Below are positions 1 through 8,989 of a stretch of 64,000 bases of DNA, piece by piece (within the stretch, counting starts at the first letter, position 1; every line of letters starts with the position of its first letter). The notes below the pieces were generated by a model, which ran no database searches, had not been told where the DNA came from, and worked only from the letters and a program-made list of their open reading frames with translations. Source of the stretch: Candidatus Phaeomarinobacter ectocarpi (GTDB lineage Bacteria > Pseudomonadota > Alphaproteobacteria > CGMCC-115125); contig NZ_HG966617.1 in assembly GCF_000689395.1 (NCBI RefSeq), positions 2,478,221 through 2,542,220 of the forward strand. The letters are read 5' to 3'. The position numbers and the translations under genes are program-made.

Positions 1-40
1 GCCGCCATTTCCGGTACGGGTCGGGGCGGATCACGGGCAC

Positions 41-901
41 ATGGCACAAAGCCAGCCAGCAACCACTGTTTCATCTCGGCGCGGTTTTTCCGCGGCGATG
101 GCATTTGTGTGCGCGAGCCTTTTTGCAACAGCGACCCAAGCCGAAGATGTCGCCAAAGCAGATGACGCTGACTGGCAGGCCTGCCGCATGGCAGCTCAGA
201 AAGTTGAGCGCGCCAACGATATGCCCCAGGCGTTGCTTCAGGCCATGTCACTGGTCGAGACCGGCCGCCGCGGTCCGGACGGCAAACACACTGCATGGCC
301 CTGGACAATCAATTCACATGGCAAGGGCTATCGCTTTGCAACCAAGCAGGACGCCATATGGGCGGTGCGGCGGTTGCGGGCTGATGGCGCACGCTCCATC
401 GACATCGGGTGCATGCAGGTCAACCTGCGCTACCACCCGCGCGCATTCACCAGCCTAGAAGAAGCTTTCGACCCCGCAGCCAACATGGCCTATGCGGCAT
501 CGTTCCTGACACGCCTGAAAGACCGGCACGGTAACTGGCGTGCCGCGAGTGCCCGCTACCACAGTTACAATCCAAAGCTGCGCGAGAAATACGCAAGCCG
601 CGTTGACAAGACGCTGGCACGCGAACGCAAGTTGCTTGCGTCTGCCGCACCGCATCTCGCTGCATCACCGGACGCAGCAGCGTCCTATATGGAGGCAGGT
701 GACGCTTCCATAATCACAGCGTCCCTGTCAGCAGGCCCAACTGGGAACACCATTGCCAGCCTTGGGTTGCGTCCAACGCTGGTCCCCGGATTGCGGCGCG
801 GGCTGGATGTCACGCGCGAACACGACACACAAGACAATGCTGCACTGCCGGAAACTCGCCCGACAGGCACACCTTCAGGCCGTTTGATTGCAGCGAGATA
901 G
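41..901 (+). CDS. Lytic transglycosylase SLT-domain protein
   Basis: This 286-residue protein probably cleaves peptidoglycan glycan strands in the periplasm. An N-terminal hydrophobic stretch (about residues 14-34, ending ATQA) looks like a Sec signal peptide. The SLT-like core covers about residues 45-200: the segment LLQAMSLVETGRRG supplies the likely catalytic Glu, and later IGCMQVNLRYHP and the Tyr-rich ASARYHSYNP resemble the family's substrate-groove motifs. The last 80 residues are low-complexity and show no domain. It stands alone, with the next gene 170 bases downstream on the same strand. The fold assignment is by motif recognition; whether the enzyme serves general wall turnover or an envelope machine such as a flagellum is not shown by the neighbours. 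Confidence 0.75.
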   Translation: MAQSQPATTVSSRRGFSAAMAFVCASLFATATQAEDVAKADDADWQACRMAAQKVERANDMPQALLQAMSLVETGRRGPDGKHTAWPWTINSHGKGYRFATKQDAIWAVRRLRADGARSIDIGCMQVNLRYHPRAFTSLEEAFDPAANMAYAASFLTRLKDRHGNWRAASARYHSYNPKLREKYASRVDKTLARERKLLASAAPHLAASPDAAASYMEAGDASIITASLSAGPTGNTIASLGLRPTLVPGLRRGLDVTREHDTQDNAALPETRPTGTPSGRLIAAR

Positions 902-1075
902 ACATTCGGCGCGCATCACGCGTCAGTAACGGCCAGGTCACACACCCTTCACAGTTAGTTGGTTGTGATGTGTACCCACATCGCCGGCGTTACACTTAGT
1001 ATCAGTTGCGTAATTTGGTTGATCTCGCCGCCTCTGCACCCATCTGTGCAGCCTGGGTGGCCAGGGGGAATGACG

Positions 1076-2644
1076 ATGCAACAAATCATCAACGCGCTTC
1101 AGGTCTCTTCGGTGGCGGACATCGTAAATCTGTTTGCCGCTCTCTTTATCTTCGTCGTCGGCGCGGGCTTCATCGTTGTCGTTGTGCTGTATGTCATTGA
1201 CCGCACGCAGACAAAGCATGCCATCCGCCGGAACTACCCGGTTATTGGCCGCCTGCGCTACGTGGCTGAAGACCTTGGCAAGTACTTCCGCCAGTACTTC
1301 TTTGCAGATGACCGCGCAGAACTGCCGTTCAATCGGGCACAGCGCGCATGGGTTTACCGGGCCGCCAAAGGCGTCGACACCACAGTCCCCTTCGGGTCAA
1401 CCCGCGCACTTGCCAATGTCGGGACCAAGATTTTCGTCAACTGCCCGTTCCCGCAATTGGGCGACGATGAAGTTCCACCCAAGGAAATAGTCGTCGGCCC
1501 TTATTGCCGCTCGCCCTACGCGACAGACAAGTTCTTCCACATTTCCGGCATGAGCTACGGTGCGATTTCCAAGCCCGCCGTTCAGGCCCTGTCGCGCGGT
1601 GCCAAGCGCGCAGGCATCTGGATGAACACCGGCGAAGGCGCCCTGTCCCCCTTCCATATTGAGGGCGGCGCAGACATCGTCTTTCAGATCGGCACGGCAA
1701 AGTATGGCGTCCGCAATGATGATGGCAGCCTGGACGACAAGAAGCTGCGCAAGGTCGCCGAGCGCGACCAGGTCAAGATGTTTGAAATCAAGCTCAGTCA
1801 GGGCGCCAAGCCCGGTAAGGGCGGCATCCTGCCCGGTGAGAAAGTCAGCAAAGAGATTGCCAAAATCCGCAGCATCAAGGCAGGACAGGATTCCATCAGC
1901 CCCAACCGCCACCCGGAAATCAATTCCGTCGGCGAATTGCTGGATTTCGTCGCCCATGTCCGGGAGGTGACCGGCAAGCCGACGGGTATCAAGATGGTGC
2001 TCGGTGCCTATGGCTGGCTTGCAGGCTTCTGCGAAGAGATCAACCGCCGCGGCATTGAAAGCGCCCCGGATTTCATCACCCTGGACAGCGCCGATGGCGG
2101 CACAGGCGCTGCACCCCAACCGCTGATCGACTATGTCGGCCTGCAGATTCAGGAAAGTCTGCCAACGCTGGTGGATGCCCTGCTGGTGCACGGGCTGCGT
2201 GACCGCATCAAGGTTATTTCATCAGGCAAGCTGACAACGCCATCCGGTGTGGCCTGGGCGCTGTGCGCCGGCGCAGACTTCGTGACCTCGGCTCGCGGCT
2301 TCATGTTTGCCCTGGGCTGCATTCAGGCCCTTCAGTGCAACACCAATGAGTGCCCCTCAGGCGTTGCAACACACAAGAAACATCTGCAGCGCGGCCTCGT
2401 CGCGACCGACAAGGCTGAACGCGTCTATCGCTACGCCACCACCATGCACAAGGAAGTGGGAACGGTGGCGCACTCATGCGGCGTTGATGATCCCCGCATG
2501 CTCAAGCGGCATCACTGTCGCATCATGGGGGCCAACAGCCGCACCATTGGCCTGCACGAAATGTACCCTCCCGGCGGCAGCTTTGCCCCGGCGGCGGAAA
2601 AGCCCGACACCATCACAGACGGGTCCGGCATGGCAGCGCAGTAG
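1076..2644 (+). CDS. Membrane-anchored FMN-binding glutamate synthase family protein
   Basis: A 522-residue protein matching the FMN/Fe-S synthase domain of glutamate synthase but lacking the glutaminase domain. Residues from about 12 to 42 are a hydrophobic helix that would anchor it in the inner membrane. The core shows SGMSYGAIS, GEGALSPFHIEGGADIV, KPGKGGILPG, the glycine-rich TLDSADGGTGAAP loop, and the Cys motif around CNTNECPSGVATH, which in GltB binds a 3Fe-4S cluster. An upstream in-frame start at 959 exists, but AGGGGGAA at 1063-1070 sits about five bases before ATG 1076, so I chose 1076. True GltB and GltD are encoded at 43.8-50.0 kb, so this is a stand-alone paralogue. Its physiological substrate is unknown. 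Confidence 0.85.
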   Translation: MQQIINALQVSSVADIVNLFAALFIFVVGAGFIVVVVLYVIDRTQTKHAIRRNYPVIGRLRYVAEDLGKYFRQYFFADDRAELPFNRAQRAWVYRAAKGVDTTVPFGSTRALANVGTKIFVNCPFPQLGDDEVPPKEIVVGPYCRSPYATDKFFHISGMSYGAISKPAVQALSRGAKRAGIWMNTGEGALSPFHIEGGADIVFQIGTAKYGVRNDDGSLDDKKLRKVAERDQVKMFEIKLSQGAKPGKGGILPGEKVSKEIAKIRSIKAGQDSISPNRHPEINSVGELLDFVAHVREVTGKPTGIKMVLGAYGWLAGFCEEINRRGIESAPDFITLDSADGGTGAAPQPLIDYVGLQIQESLPTLVDALLVHGLRDRIKVISSGKLTTPSGVAWALCAGADFVTSARGFMFALGCIQALQCNTNECPSGVATHKKHLQRGLVATDKAERVYRYATTMHKEVGTVAHSCGVDDPRMLKRHHCRIMGANSRTIGLHEMYPPGGSFAPAAEKPDTITDGSGMAAQ

Positions 2645-2676
2645 GCTGCGCAAGCCATCCCATCCAAGTTGTCTCC

Positions 2677-3639
2677 TCAAGGCATAACGAGACGGATCTG
2701 GGGCGCTTTAGCAACGTCCCAGCACTCAACCTCCACAGGCAGCGTCAGCATGTCATCGCCGTCGACCTGAACAGGGTCGAGCTGGGCGCTTTGATCATCT
2801 GCAAGCCGGATGGTCACCGTGTCGCCCTTGAACACATGCACGCCGGGCATTTTTTCAAGCCGACCTACTGCCAGTCCGACCAGCGCCAGCACCAGGCCTG
2901 GGCGTGTCCTCGCCGGGACACATAAAGTCGTCAGCCCTACAGCATCAAGCTGGGCAGACGGCGCAAGACGATACGTCCCCGCATAGTGCTCTGCATTGGC
3001 TACGACGACCCAGCCACAGTCGAATGACACAGTGCCGTCGCTGACCATGAGGCGCGGCCCTGAGCGTCCAAACACCTGCTTGATACCGGCCCACACAAAA
3101 GCCAGCTTGCCGAAACGGCGCTTCATCATCGGATCGATGGCGCGCACCAGACGCCCATCGAATCCAGCTCCCACCCACAACAGGAAAAATCGCTTGTTGA
3201 CGCGCCCCGCCCCGATCTGCCGGGGTGTGCCCGAAAGAAGCAGGAGCCCCAACGCCTCACTTGATTTGGGCAGACCAATCTCAATGGCCAGGACATTGGC
3301 GGTACCCGTCGGGATAACACCGAGCGGCACATCGCTACCCGCCAGACCATTTGCCACTTCATTGATCGTGCCATCACCGCCCGCCGCCACAACGATTTCC
3401 GCAGAACCGGTTGCCGCGGCCTCCCGCGCAAACTGCTCCGCGTCGCCCGGACCCGTGGTTTCACGCAAGCTGACCGTCGCACCATGACGGTTCATCGCCT
3501 CCACAACATCTATCAGTTTGCGCCGCCGTCGCCACCCGGCCGTCGGATTATAGATGACCGTCACCGCCCGCCGCAGGACAGGAGGCGGGTCATTATGGTT
3601 ACCGGTGGCAGTCACTTTATCCGCGTACAAATGGTTCAC
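2677..3639 (-). CDS. Diacylglycerol/sphingosine kinase-family lipid kinase
   Basis: A 320-residue member of the DagK catalytic family, which phosphorylates a lipid hydroxyl using ATP. The N-terminal strand AVTVIYNPTAG and the hallmark nucleotide loop AAGGDGTINEVANGL (about residues 84-98) are clear, followed by LGVIPTGTANVLA, the second conserved motif. It converges with the glutamate-synthase-like gene (33 bases between stops) and diverges from the metallophosphoesterase gene. The start given is GTG with a GAGG only a few bases ahead, so the true start could lie slightly further in. The lipid substrate cannot be read from sequence. Confidence 0.85.
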   Translation of the reverse strand: MNHLYADKVTATGNHNDPPPVLRRAVTVIYNPTAGWRRRRKLIDVVEAMNRHGATVSLRETTGPGDAEQFAREAAATGSAEIVVAAGGDGTINEVANGLAGSDVPLGVIPTGTANVLAIEIGLPKSSEALGLLLLSGTPRQIGAGRVNKRFFLLWVGAGFDGRLVRAIDPMMKRRFGKLAFVWAGIKQVFGRSGPRLMVSDGTVSFDCGWVVVANAEHYAGTYRLAPSAQLDAVGLTTLCVPARTRPGLVLALVGLAVGRLEKMPGVHVFKGDTVTIRLADDQSAQLDPVQVDGDDMLTLPVEVECWDVAKAPQIRLVMP

Positions 3640-3802
3640 CTCAGCGTCACAAAACGTTCATTCCCCGCCGGGATAGTCCGGCCAGATCACAGGCGGACAC
3701 GCTTGATTCGACAGGCTTTTTCAGCGTCGCGCACAGATGTGACGGCAAACGCCGGAAAGATCAAGTGCTCCGTATACGAATTACATGACGACCTGACTAT
3801 TG

Positions 3803-4951
3803 ATGTTTGGCCCATTGCACATTGCGGTTCCCATGACACTCACCGGCATGCTGACACGCACTTCACACAACCCGGTCGTTGCCACGGCCAAATCCGCTGG
3901 CAAGGCACTGCGGGCCAAGCCTTTTCGAGACAGGTTGGCGCTGTTTGGCCTGCGCGCACGAGGGCGCAAGCGCGTCAAACGCAAGCACCTGATTGTGCGC
4001 GAGCCGGTGCGCCACCGCACCCTCTTCATTTCAGATACGCATCTGGGCACACCAGGGTGCAAGGCAGAATTGCTGGCGGATTTTTTACGCCATAATGAAG
4101 CCGACACGCTTTATCTCGTTGGCGATATCATAGACGGCTGGCGCATCAAGCGGTCCTGGTACTGGAACGATGCCCACAACCACGTCATTCAGGAAATTCT
4201 GCGCAAAGCCCGCAAGGGCACCCGTGTCATCTATGTGCCGGGCAACCACGATGAAGCCCTGCGCGACTACATCGGCGTAACGCTGGCAGGCGTTGAGGTC
4301 ATCAACGAAGACATTCACCGCGCTGCCGATGGAAAATCCTATCTCGTACTGCACGGCGACCAGTTTGACGGCGTGGTCCGCTACGCCAAGTGGCTCGCCC
4401 ATGTTGGTGACTGGGCTTATAATTTCGCGCTCGCCGCATCCGGCATGCTGCACAACATCCGCCGCACATTCGGCCTCTCCTACTGGTCGCTGTCGGCCTA
4501 CCTCAAACACAAGGTCAAGAACGCCGTCGAGTACATCTCGAACTATGAGGAGGCCGTGGCCCGCGAAGCCCGCGACCGTGGCGTTGACGGTGTTGTCTGC
4601 GGTCACATCCACCACGCAGAAGTGCGCGACATGGATGGTGTGACCTACATGAATGACGGCGATTGGGTGGAAAGCTGCACAGCCCTTGCCGAAGACATGA
4701 CCGGCAATTTCACCATCCTGCACTGGACGCGGTTTGCGGCTGACGTGGATGCGGAAAAAGCCGAGCACGAAAAAGCCCTGGGCATTCTTCCCGCGCCCGC
4801 AATCACACAACCAAGATCCGACGAACCGGCTCCAGCTAAGGAGACCGAAGAAGACCTCGATGAAGAGGTCATCATTGATGGCAGCATCCCCGTCGCAGCA
4901 CGTGACGACATCCAACAAGAGGCCATCAAAATGGCAAGCAGCGCCGCGTGA
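3803..4951 (+). CDS. Calcineurin-like metallophosphoesterase, UDP-2,3-diacylglucosamine hydrolase-like
   Basis: A 382-residue metallophosphoesterase with a complete di-metal site: SDTHLG (about residue 78), VGDIIDGW (107), VPGNHDE (146), HGD and CGHIHHAE. The spacing and the IIDGW segment resemble the LpxH/YbbF-like group acting on nucleotide-sugar lipids. It is longer than LpxH because of a basic N-terminal extension and an acidic C-terminal tail (about 70 residues, EETEEDLDEE-like). Starts are ambiguous: an upstream TTG at 3800, ATG 3803 and ATG 3833 are all in frame without a strong ribosome site. Its last codons overlap the GTG start of the glycosyltransferase that follows (GTGA), so the two are translationally coupled and probably act on one glycolipid pathway. 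Confidence 0.8.
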   Translation: MFGPLHIAVPMTLTGMLTRTSHNPVVATAKSAGKALRAKPFRDRLALFGLRARGRKRVKRKHLIVREPVRHRTLFISDTHLGTPGCKAELLADFLRHNEADTLYLVGDIIDGWRIKRSWYWNDAHNHVIQEILRKARKGTRVIYVPGNHDEALRDYIGVTLAGVEVINEDIHRAADGKSYLVLHGDQFDGVVRYAKWLAHVGDWAYNFALAASGMLHNIRRTFGLSYWSLSAYLKHKVKNAVEYISNYEEAVAREARDRGVDGVVCGHIHHAEVRDMDGVTYMNDGDWVESCTALAEDMTGNFTILHWTRFAADVDAEKAEHEKALGILPAPAITQPRSDEPAPAKETEEDLDEEVIIDGSIPVAARDDIQQEAIKMASSAA

Positions 4952-6108
4952 CCCAGCCCCAGACATCCACATCCGCCCTTTCATCCAGCCCAACTGTTTC
5001 CGCGATGCCTGTTGCCCACCCCGGCGGACTGCAATTTGCGGAGCCGGGACAGCCCCTGCGGGTGCTCATCGTGACCGACGCCTGGGAGCCGCAGGTAAAT
5101 GGTGTGGTCCGTACGCTGCAGCAGCTGGGCACCCAGTTGGACAAGATGGGACATCAGGTGCGGTATGTGACGCCACTTGATTTCAAGACCATTCCGGCCC
5201 CGACCTACCCCGAAATCCGCCTCGCGCTCTGGCCGCTGCGCTGGATGGCAAAAGTGGTTCGCGACTTTGCGCCCTGCGCCATCCATATCGCCACAGAAGG
5301 CCCGCTTGGGCTTGCCGCACGAAACTATTGCGTGCGGAAGGGATTGCCATTTTCGACATCCTTCCACACGCGGTTTCCCGAATACATAAATGCCCGCTTC
5401 GGCACGCCCGTCGCGTGGGGCTATCGCTTCCTGCGCTGGTTCCACGGCCCGGCGACCACAATGATGGTGGCCACAAAGTCGCTGCAGGAAGAAATGGTGG
5501 AACGGAAATTCCCGTCCACGGCGATCTGGTCACGCGGCGTGGACATCGACGTTTACAAACCGCGCCCTGACCTCAAGGCAAGCGATTTCCTCAACCTGCC
5601 CCGCCCGCTCTGGCTGTATGTGGGCCGCGTGGCAGTTGAGAAAAATATCGAGTCGTTTTTGAAACTTGACCTGCCCGGCACCAAACTGATTGTCGGCGGC
5701 GGGCCGCAGCTTGAGAGCCTCAAACAAAAATACACAGACGCCCATTTTGTCGGTCCCAAATTCGGCGAGGAACTGGCAGAGCACTATGCCGCCAGTGACT
5801 GCTTTGTATTCCCCAGCAAGACGGACACCTTTGGCCTGGTGACACTCGAAGCCCTCGCATCGGGCACGCCCGTTGCAGCCTACCCGGTGCAGGGCCCCAA
5901 AGACGTCATCGGTGATGCGCCAGTGGGCTGCCTGCGCGATGATCTCCGCAGCGCAGCGCTCACCGCCGTCAAGATATCGCCGGACCGCGCCCGGGCCTTT
6001 GCGCTGGAATACTCCTGGGAAGCCTGCACCAATCAATTCATCAGCAATCTGGCCATACAGCGACCGCCGGAGATTGAAGGCGGTCGGCCACGTCTTTTAA
6101 GGCGCTGA
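4948..6108 (+). CDS. Glycosyltransferase family 4 (GT-B), mannosyl/glycolipid type
   Basis: A 386-residue GT-B glycosyltransferase. The N-terminal Rossmann half begins LRVLIVTDAWEPQVNGVVRTL, the usual acceptor-side motif of GT4 enzymes, and the C-terminal half has WLYVGRVAVEKNIESFL, the donor-site FVFPSKTDTFGLVTLEALASGTPVAAYP (the EX7E-type Glu pair) and VQGPKDVIGD. The family uses UDP- or GDP-sugars; close look-alikes transfer sugars to diacylglycerol or lipid-linked acceptors. It begins at GTG overlapping the stop of the metallophosphoesterase. The donor sugar is not determinable here. A GC-rich hairpin followed by TCTTTT lies in the final codons. Confidence 0.85.
   Translation: MTQPQTSTSALSSSPTVSAMPVAHPGGLQFAEPGQPLRVLIVTDAWEPQVNGVVRTLQQLGTQLDKMGHQVRYVTPLDFKTIPAPTYPEIRLALWPLRWMAKVVRDFAPCAIHIATEGPLGLAARNYCVRKGLPFSTSFHTRFPEYINARFGTPVAWGYRFLRWFHGPATTMMVATKSLQEEMVERKFPSTAIWSRGVDIDVYKPRPDLKASDFLNLPRPLWLYVGRVAVEKNIESFLKLDLPGTKLIVGGGPQLESLKQKYTDAHFVGPKFGEELAEHYAASDCFVFPSKTDTFGLVTLEALASGTPVAAYPVQGPKDVIGDAPVGCLRDDLRSAALTAVKISPDRARAFALEYSWEACTNQFISNLAIQRPPEIEGGRPRLLRR
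6061..6099 (+). terminator. Possible intrinsic terminator inside the 3' end of the glycosyltransferase gene
   Basis: CGACCGCC (6061-6068) and GGCGGTCG (6079-6086) form a perfect 8-bp stem with a 10-base loop, followed after eight bases by TCTTTT. A second weaker hairpin, GCGCTGA (6102-6108) with TCAGCGC (6120-6126), overlaps the stop codon but has no U-run. Confidence 0.35.
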
Positions 6109-6237
6109 TCCGCGTTCTCTCAGCGCTGCTCACATTTGCGTTAACCTTCCTCCGCCCTTTCCCGGTTTCACTGGTAACCGCCCACAAGCATGTTAGGCTT
6201 TGCGGGAAAGTTGTGTTGCATACAGGGAGTTCAACGC

Positions 6238-6912
6238 ATGTCTCATCATCATCGCTCAAAGGCCCGTGCCAAAGCTGCGGAACAGGACACTCAGTCCACC
6301 CGGCTGTTTCTGCTGGTAACCGGCGCACTGGCCGCTATTGCTCTTGTCTGGGCGGCATTCTCAACAGCGGCACTGGCAGAAGATGCGCCAACCGCTGAAA
6401 GCGGCACATTCGCCATCGACGAAAGCCATGTGCACGCTGCCTTCAAGGTCAGCCATCTGGGTTTTTCTGAAACCATTGGCGGCTTCGACAAGATTTCCGG
6501 CAGCTTCACGCTTGATGCAGACAATCTGTCCGCCAGCACTGTGAGCGTCACGATTGATACCGCCAGCGTGGACTCAGGCTGGGACGCCCGCGATGAACAT
6601 CTGCGCGGCGATGATTTCTTCAAGGTGGAAGAGTTTCCGGACATGACATTCGCCTCCACAAGCGTTGAGCCAACCGGCGACACCACAGCGAAAGTAACCG
6701 GCGATCTGACAATGCTGGGTCAGACCCACCCGGTGACCCTGGACGTGACCTTCAATCAGGCCGGAAAGCACCCGTTCTCAGGCAAATATGTGGCGGGTTT
6801 CTCAGCGACCGGCTCTCTCGATCGTACCCAGTGGGGCATGGAGTACGGTGTGCCGGCCATCGGCAAGGATATTGACCTGATGATTCAGGCCGAAGGCATC
6901 CGCGCCGAGTAG
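6238..6912 (+). CDS. YceI family periplasmic lipid-binding protein
   Basis: A 224-residue exported protein of the YceI lipocalin-like family, which binds isoprenoid or other hydrophobic ligands. The basic start followed by a hydrophobic helix (LFLLVTGALAAIALVWAAFS) is a signal peptide or anchor; the YceI domain runs from about residue 50 (GTFAIDESHVHAAFKVSHLGF) to the end, with GGFDKISGSF, DEHLRGDDFFKVEEFPDMTF and the C-terminal FSATGSLDRTQWGM all typical. ATG 6238 is preceded by GGGAG and is chosen over an upstream ATG at 6190. The gene is bounded downstream by a strong terminator. Confidence 0.9.
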   Translation: MSHHHRSKARAKAAEQDTQSTRLFLLVTGALAAIALVWAAFSTAALAEDAPTAESGTFAIDESHVHAAFKVSHLGFSETIGGFDKISGSFTLDADNLSASTVSVTIDTASVDSGWDARDEHLRGDDFFKVEEFPDMTFASTSVEPTGDTTAKVTGDLTMLGQTHPVTLDVTFNQAGKHPFSGKYVAGFSATGSLDRTQWGMEYGVPAIGKDIDLMIQAEGIRAE

Positions 6913-6994
6913 AGACGCATGGCAGTGTTGCGCCGCAACATTTCCTCGACATAGCGGCCTGCCGGGACTATACCGGCGCCAGCAAACGTCCTCA

Positions 6995-7041
6995 CAAGAA
7001 GGGCGCGGAAATGGGAGTTCCCCGATTCCGCGCCCTTCTTG
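6995..7041 (+). terminator. Long hairpin terminator after yceI
   Basis: CAAGAAGGGCGCGGAA (6995-7010) and TTCCGCGCCCTTCTTG (7026-7041) pair perfectly over 16 bp with a 15-base loop that can itself fold (GGGA with TCCC). It lies 82 bases after the yceI stop and ends 52 bases before the BipA start. The arms end in pyrimidine-rich CTTCTT rather than a pure U-run, so an additional role in the bipA leader is possible. Confidence 0.6.
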
Positions 7042-7093
7042 CATGCGTCTTTTGGAAAAAGGCGCGCACCGACCACCAGATGGATCAAAAGAC

Positions 7094-8929
7094 ATGGCCG
7101 CTCAAGAACGCCGCAATATCGCGATTATCGCCCACGTTGACCACGGCAAGACCACCATGGTGGACAAGCTGTTCCAGGCCTCTGGTGTTTACCGTGAAGG
7201 CCAGCAGGGTGAAGAGCGCGCCATGGATTCCGGCGATCTCGAGCGCGAGCGCGGCATCACGATTTCCGCCAAGGTCGCAAGCTTTGAGTGGAAGGGTGTG
7301 CGCATCAACCTGGTAGACACACCGGGCCACGCCGACTTCGGTGGTGAGGTTGAACGCATTCTCTCTATGGTGGACGGCGTGCTACTGCTCGTGGACGCCG
7401 CCGAAGGTGCCATGCCACAGACCAAGTTCGTAACCATGAAGGCGCTGGCGCTAGGGCTGAACCCGGTCGTCGTCATCAATAAAATGGACCGTAAGGATGC
7501 CCGCGCGGACTTCGTGCATGAATCGGTATTCGACCTGTTCGCTGCGTTGGGCGCCAACGACGATCAACTTGATTTTCCGGTCCTCTATGCGTCGGCCCGC
7601 GAAGGCTGGGCCTCCAATGAGCAAGTGACCGAGGGCGACGACATGGATGCCCTTCTGGACGCCATCATCGAACACGTGCCCGCTCCCAAGGATCTGGGGG
7701 AAGAAAACGCGCCGTTTGAATTGCTGGCCATCGGCATTGAGTCTGATCCTTTCCTTGGTCGCATCCTGTCAGGCCGCATCAAGTCGGGCACCATTGAGCC
7801 CAACATGACCATCAAGGCGTTGAGCCGTGACGGCAAGGAACGCGAACGCGGCCGCGTTACCAAGGTTCTGGCCTTCCGCGGTCCTCTTCGTGAGCCCGTG
7901 GAAAGCGCCGAAGCTGGGGACATTGTTGCCATCGCCGGCCTTAAGCATGCCACAGTTTCTGACACGCTATGTGACCCTTCCATCATGGAAGCCATTGATG
8001 CGCAGCCAGTAGATCCGCCCACCCTCGCCATCACCATGACTGTGAATGACAGCCCCCTAGCCGGCCGCGAAGGCTCCAAGGTGCAAAGCCGCGTGATCCG
8101 CGAACGGTTGCTTCGCGAAGCTGAAGGCAATGTGGCCATCCGCGTTTCCGAAGGCACCGAAGGCGATGCCTATGAAGTCGCTGGCCGCGGTGAACTGCAG
8201 CTTGGCATTCTCATTGAGACCATGCGCCGCGAAGGCTTCGAAATGTCGATCTCTCGCCCACGCGTGATCATGAAAAAGGACGAAGACGGCAAAACCCTAG
8301 AGCCTGCCGAAGAAGTTCAGATTGACGTGGATGAGGAATATTCCGGCGTCGTCATCGACAAGCTGACCCAACGCAAGGCTGAGCTGAATGGCATGGCGCC
8401 TTCAGGCGCAGGCAAAACCCGCCTGACATTTATCGCACCCGCCCGCTCGCTCATTGGTTATCAGGGCGAATTCATGACCGATACCCGTGGGACCGGCATC
8501 ATGTCGCGCATCTTCCACGGCTGGGTGCCTTACGCCGGTGAAATCGGTGGGCGGCATCACGGCGTGCTCATAGCCAATAGCGAAGGCGAAGCTGTTGCCT
8601 TTGCCCTCTGGAACCTTGAAAATCGTGGCTCGCTCTTCATCACACCGGGCACCAAGGTCTATCGCGGCATGATAATCGGTGCCAACTCCCGGCCCGATGA
8701 TCTGGAAGTGAACCCTCTCAAGGGCAAGCAGCTCACCAACATCCGTACCAATTCGCGCGATGAAGCCGTGAAGCTCACCACGGTTCAGCCCATGGCGCTG
8801 GAGCAGGCGATTTCCTACATCGGCGACGACGAGCTGGTGGAAATCACGCCGGAGAACATCCGCCTGCGCAAGCGCTACCTGGACCCCAATGAGCGCAAGC
8901 GCAACCGCAGCGCGGCCGCTGCCCAATAA
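7094..8929 (+). CDS. typA: Translational GTPase TypA/BipA
   Basis: A 611-residue ribosome-associated GTPase of the EF-G-like class that helps 50S assembly and stress adaptation. The G1 loop is [12 protein letters not shown], the switch II region DTPGHADF, and the base-specificity motif NKMD; the effector region has [15 protein letters not shown]. Domains II, III and V are followed by the BipA-specific C-terminal domain ([31 protein letters not shown]), and the protein ends in a basic tail. ATG 7094 ([19 protein letters not shown]) matches the family N-terminus, so the longer upstream reading is rejected. Length is standard for the family. Confidence 0.96.
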   Translation: MAAQERRNIAIIAHVDHGKTTMVDKLFQASGVYREGQQGEERAMDSGDLERERGITISAKVASFEWKGVRINLVDTPGHADFGGEVERILSMVDGVLLLVDAAEGAMPQTKFVTMKALALGLNPVVVINKMDRKDARADFVHESVFDLFAALGANDDQLDFPVLYASAREGWASNEQVTEGDDMDALLDAIIEHVPAPKDLGEENAPFELLAIGIESDPFLGRILSGRIKSGTIEPNMTIKALSRDGKERERGRVTKVLAFRGPLREPVESAEAGDIVAIAGLKHATVSDTLCDPSIMEAIDAQPVDPPTLAITMTVNDSPLAGREGSKVQSRVIRERLLREAEGNVAIRVSEGTEGDAYEVAGRGELQLGILIETMRREGFEMSISRPRVIMKKDEDGKTLEPAEEVQIDVDEEYSGVVIDKLTQRKAELNGMAPSGAGKTRLTFIAPARSLIGYQGEFMTDTRGTGIMSRIFHGWVPYAGEIGGRHHGVLIANSEGEAVAFALWNLENRGSLFITPGTKVYRGMIIGANSRPDDLEVNPLKGKQLTNIRTNSRDEAVKLTTVQPMALEQAISYIGDDELVEITPENIRLRKRYLDPNERKRNRSAAAAQ

Positions 8930-8989
8930 GCGTACTCACGCGGGCGGTTTCAGCTTGTCGTTCCGGTCTTTGGGCGTTACCCAAGGCCC

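Noticed and set aside
1397-2191. 264-residue open frame on the minus strand
   Set aside because: It lies entirely inside the glutamate-synthase-like gene, in a frame rich in Ala/Asp/Gly as GC-rich antisense frames are, with no domain.
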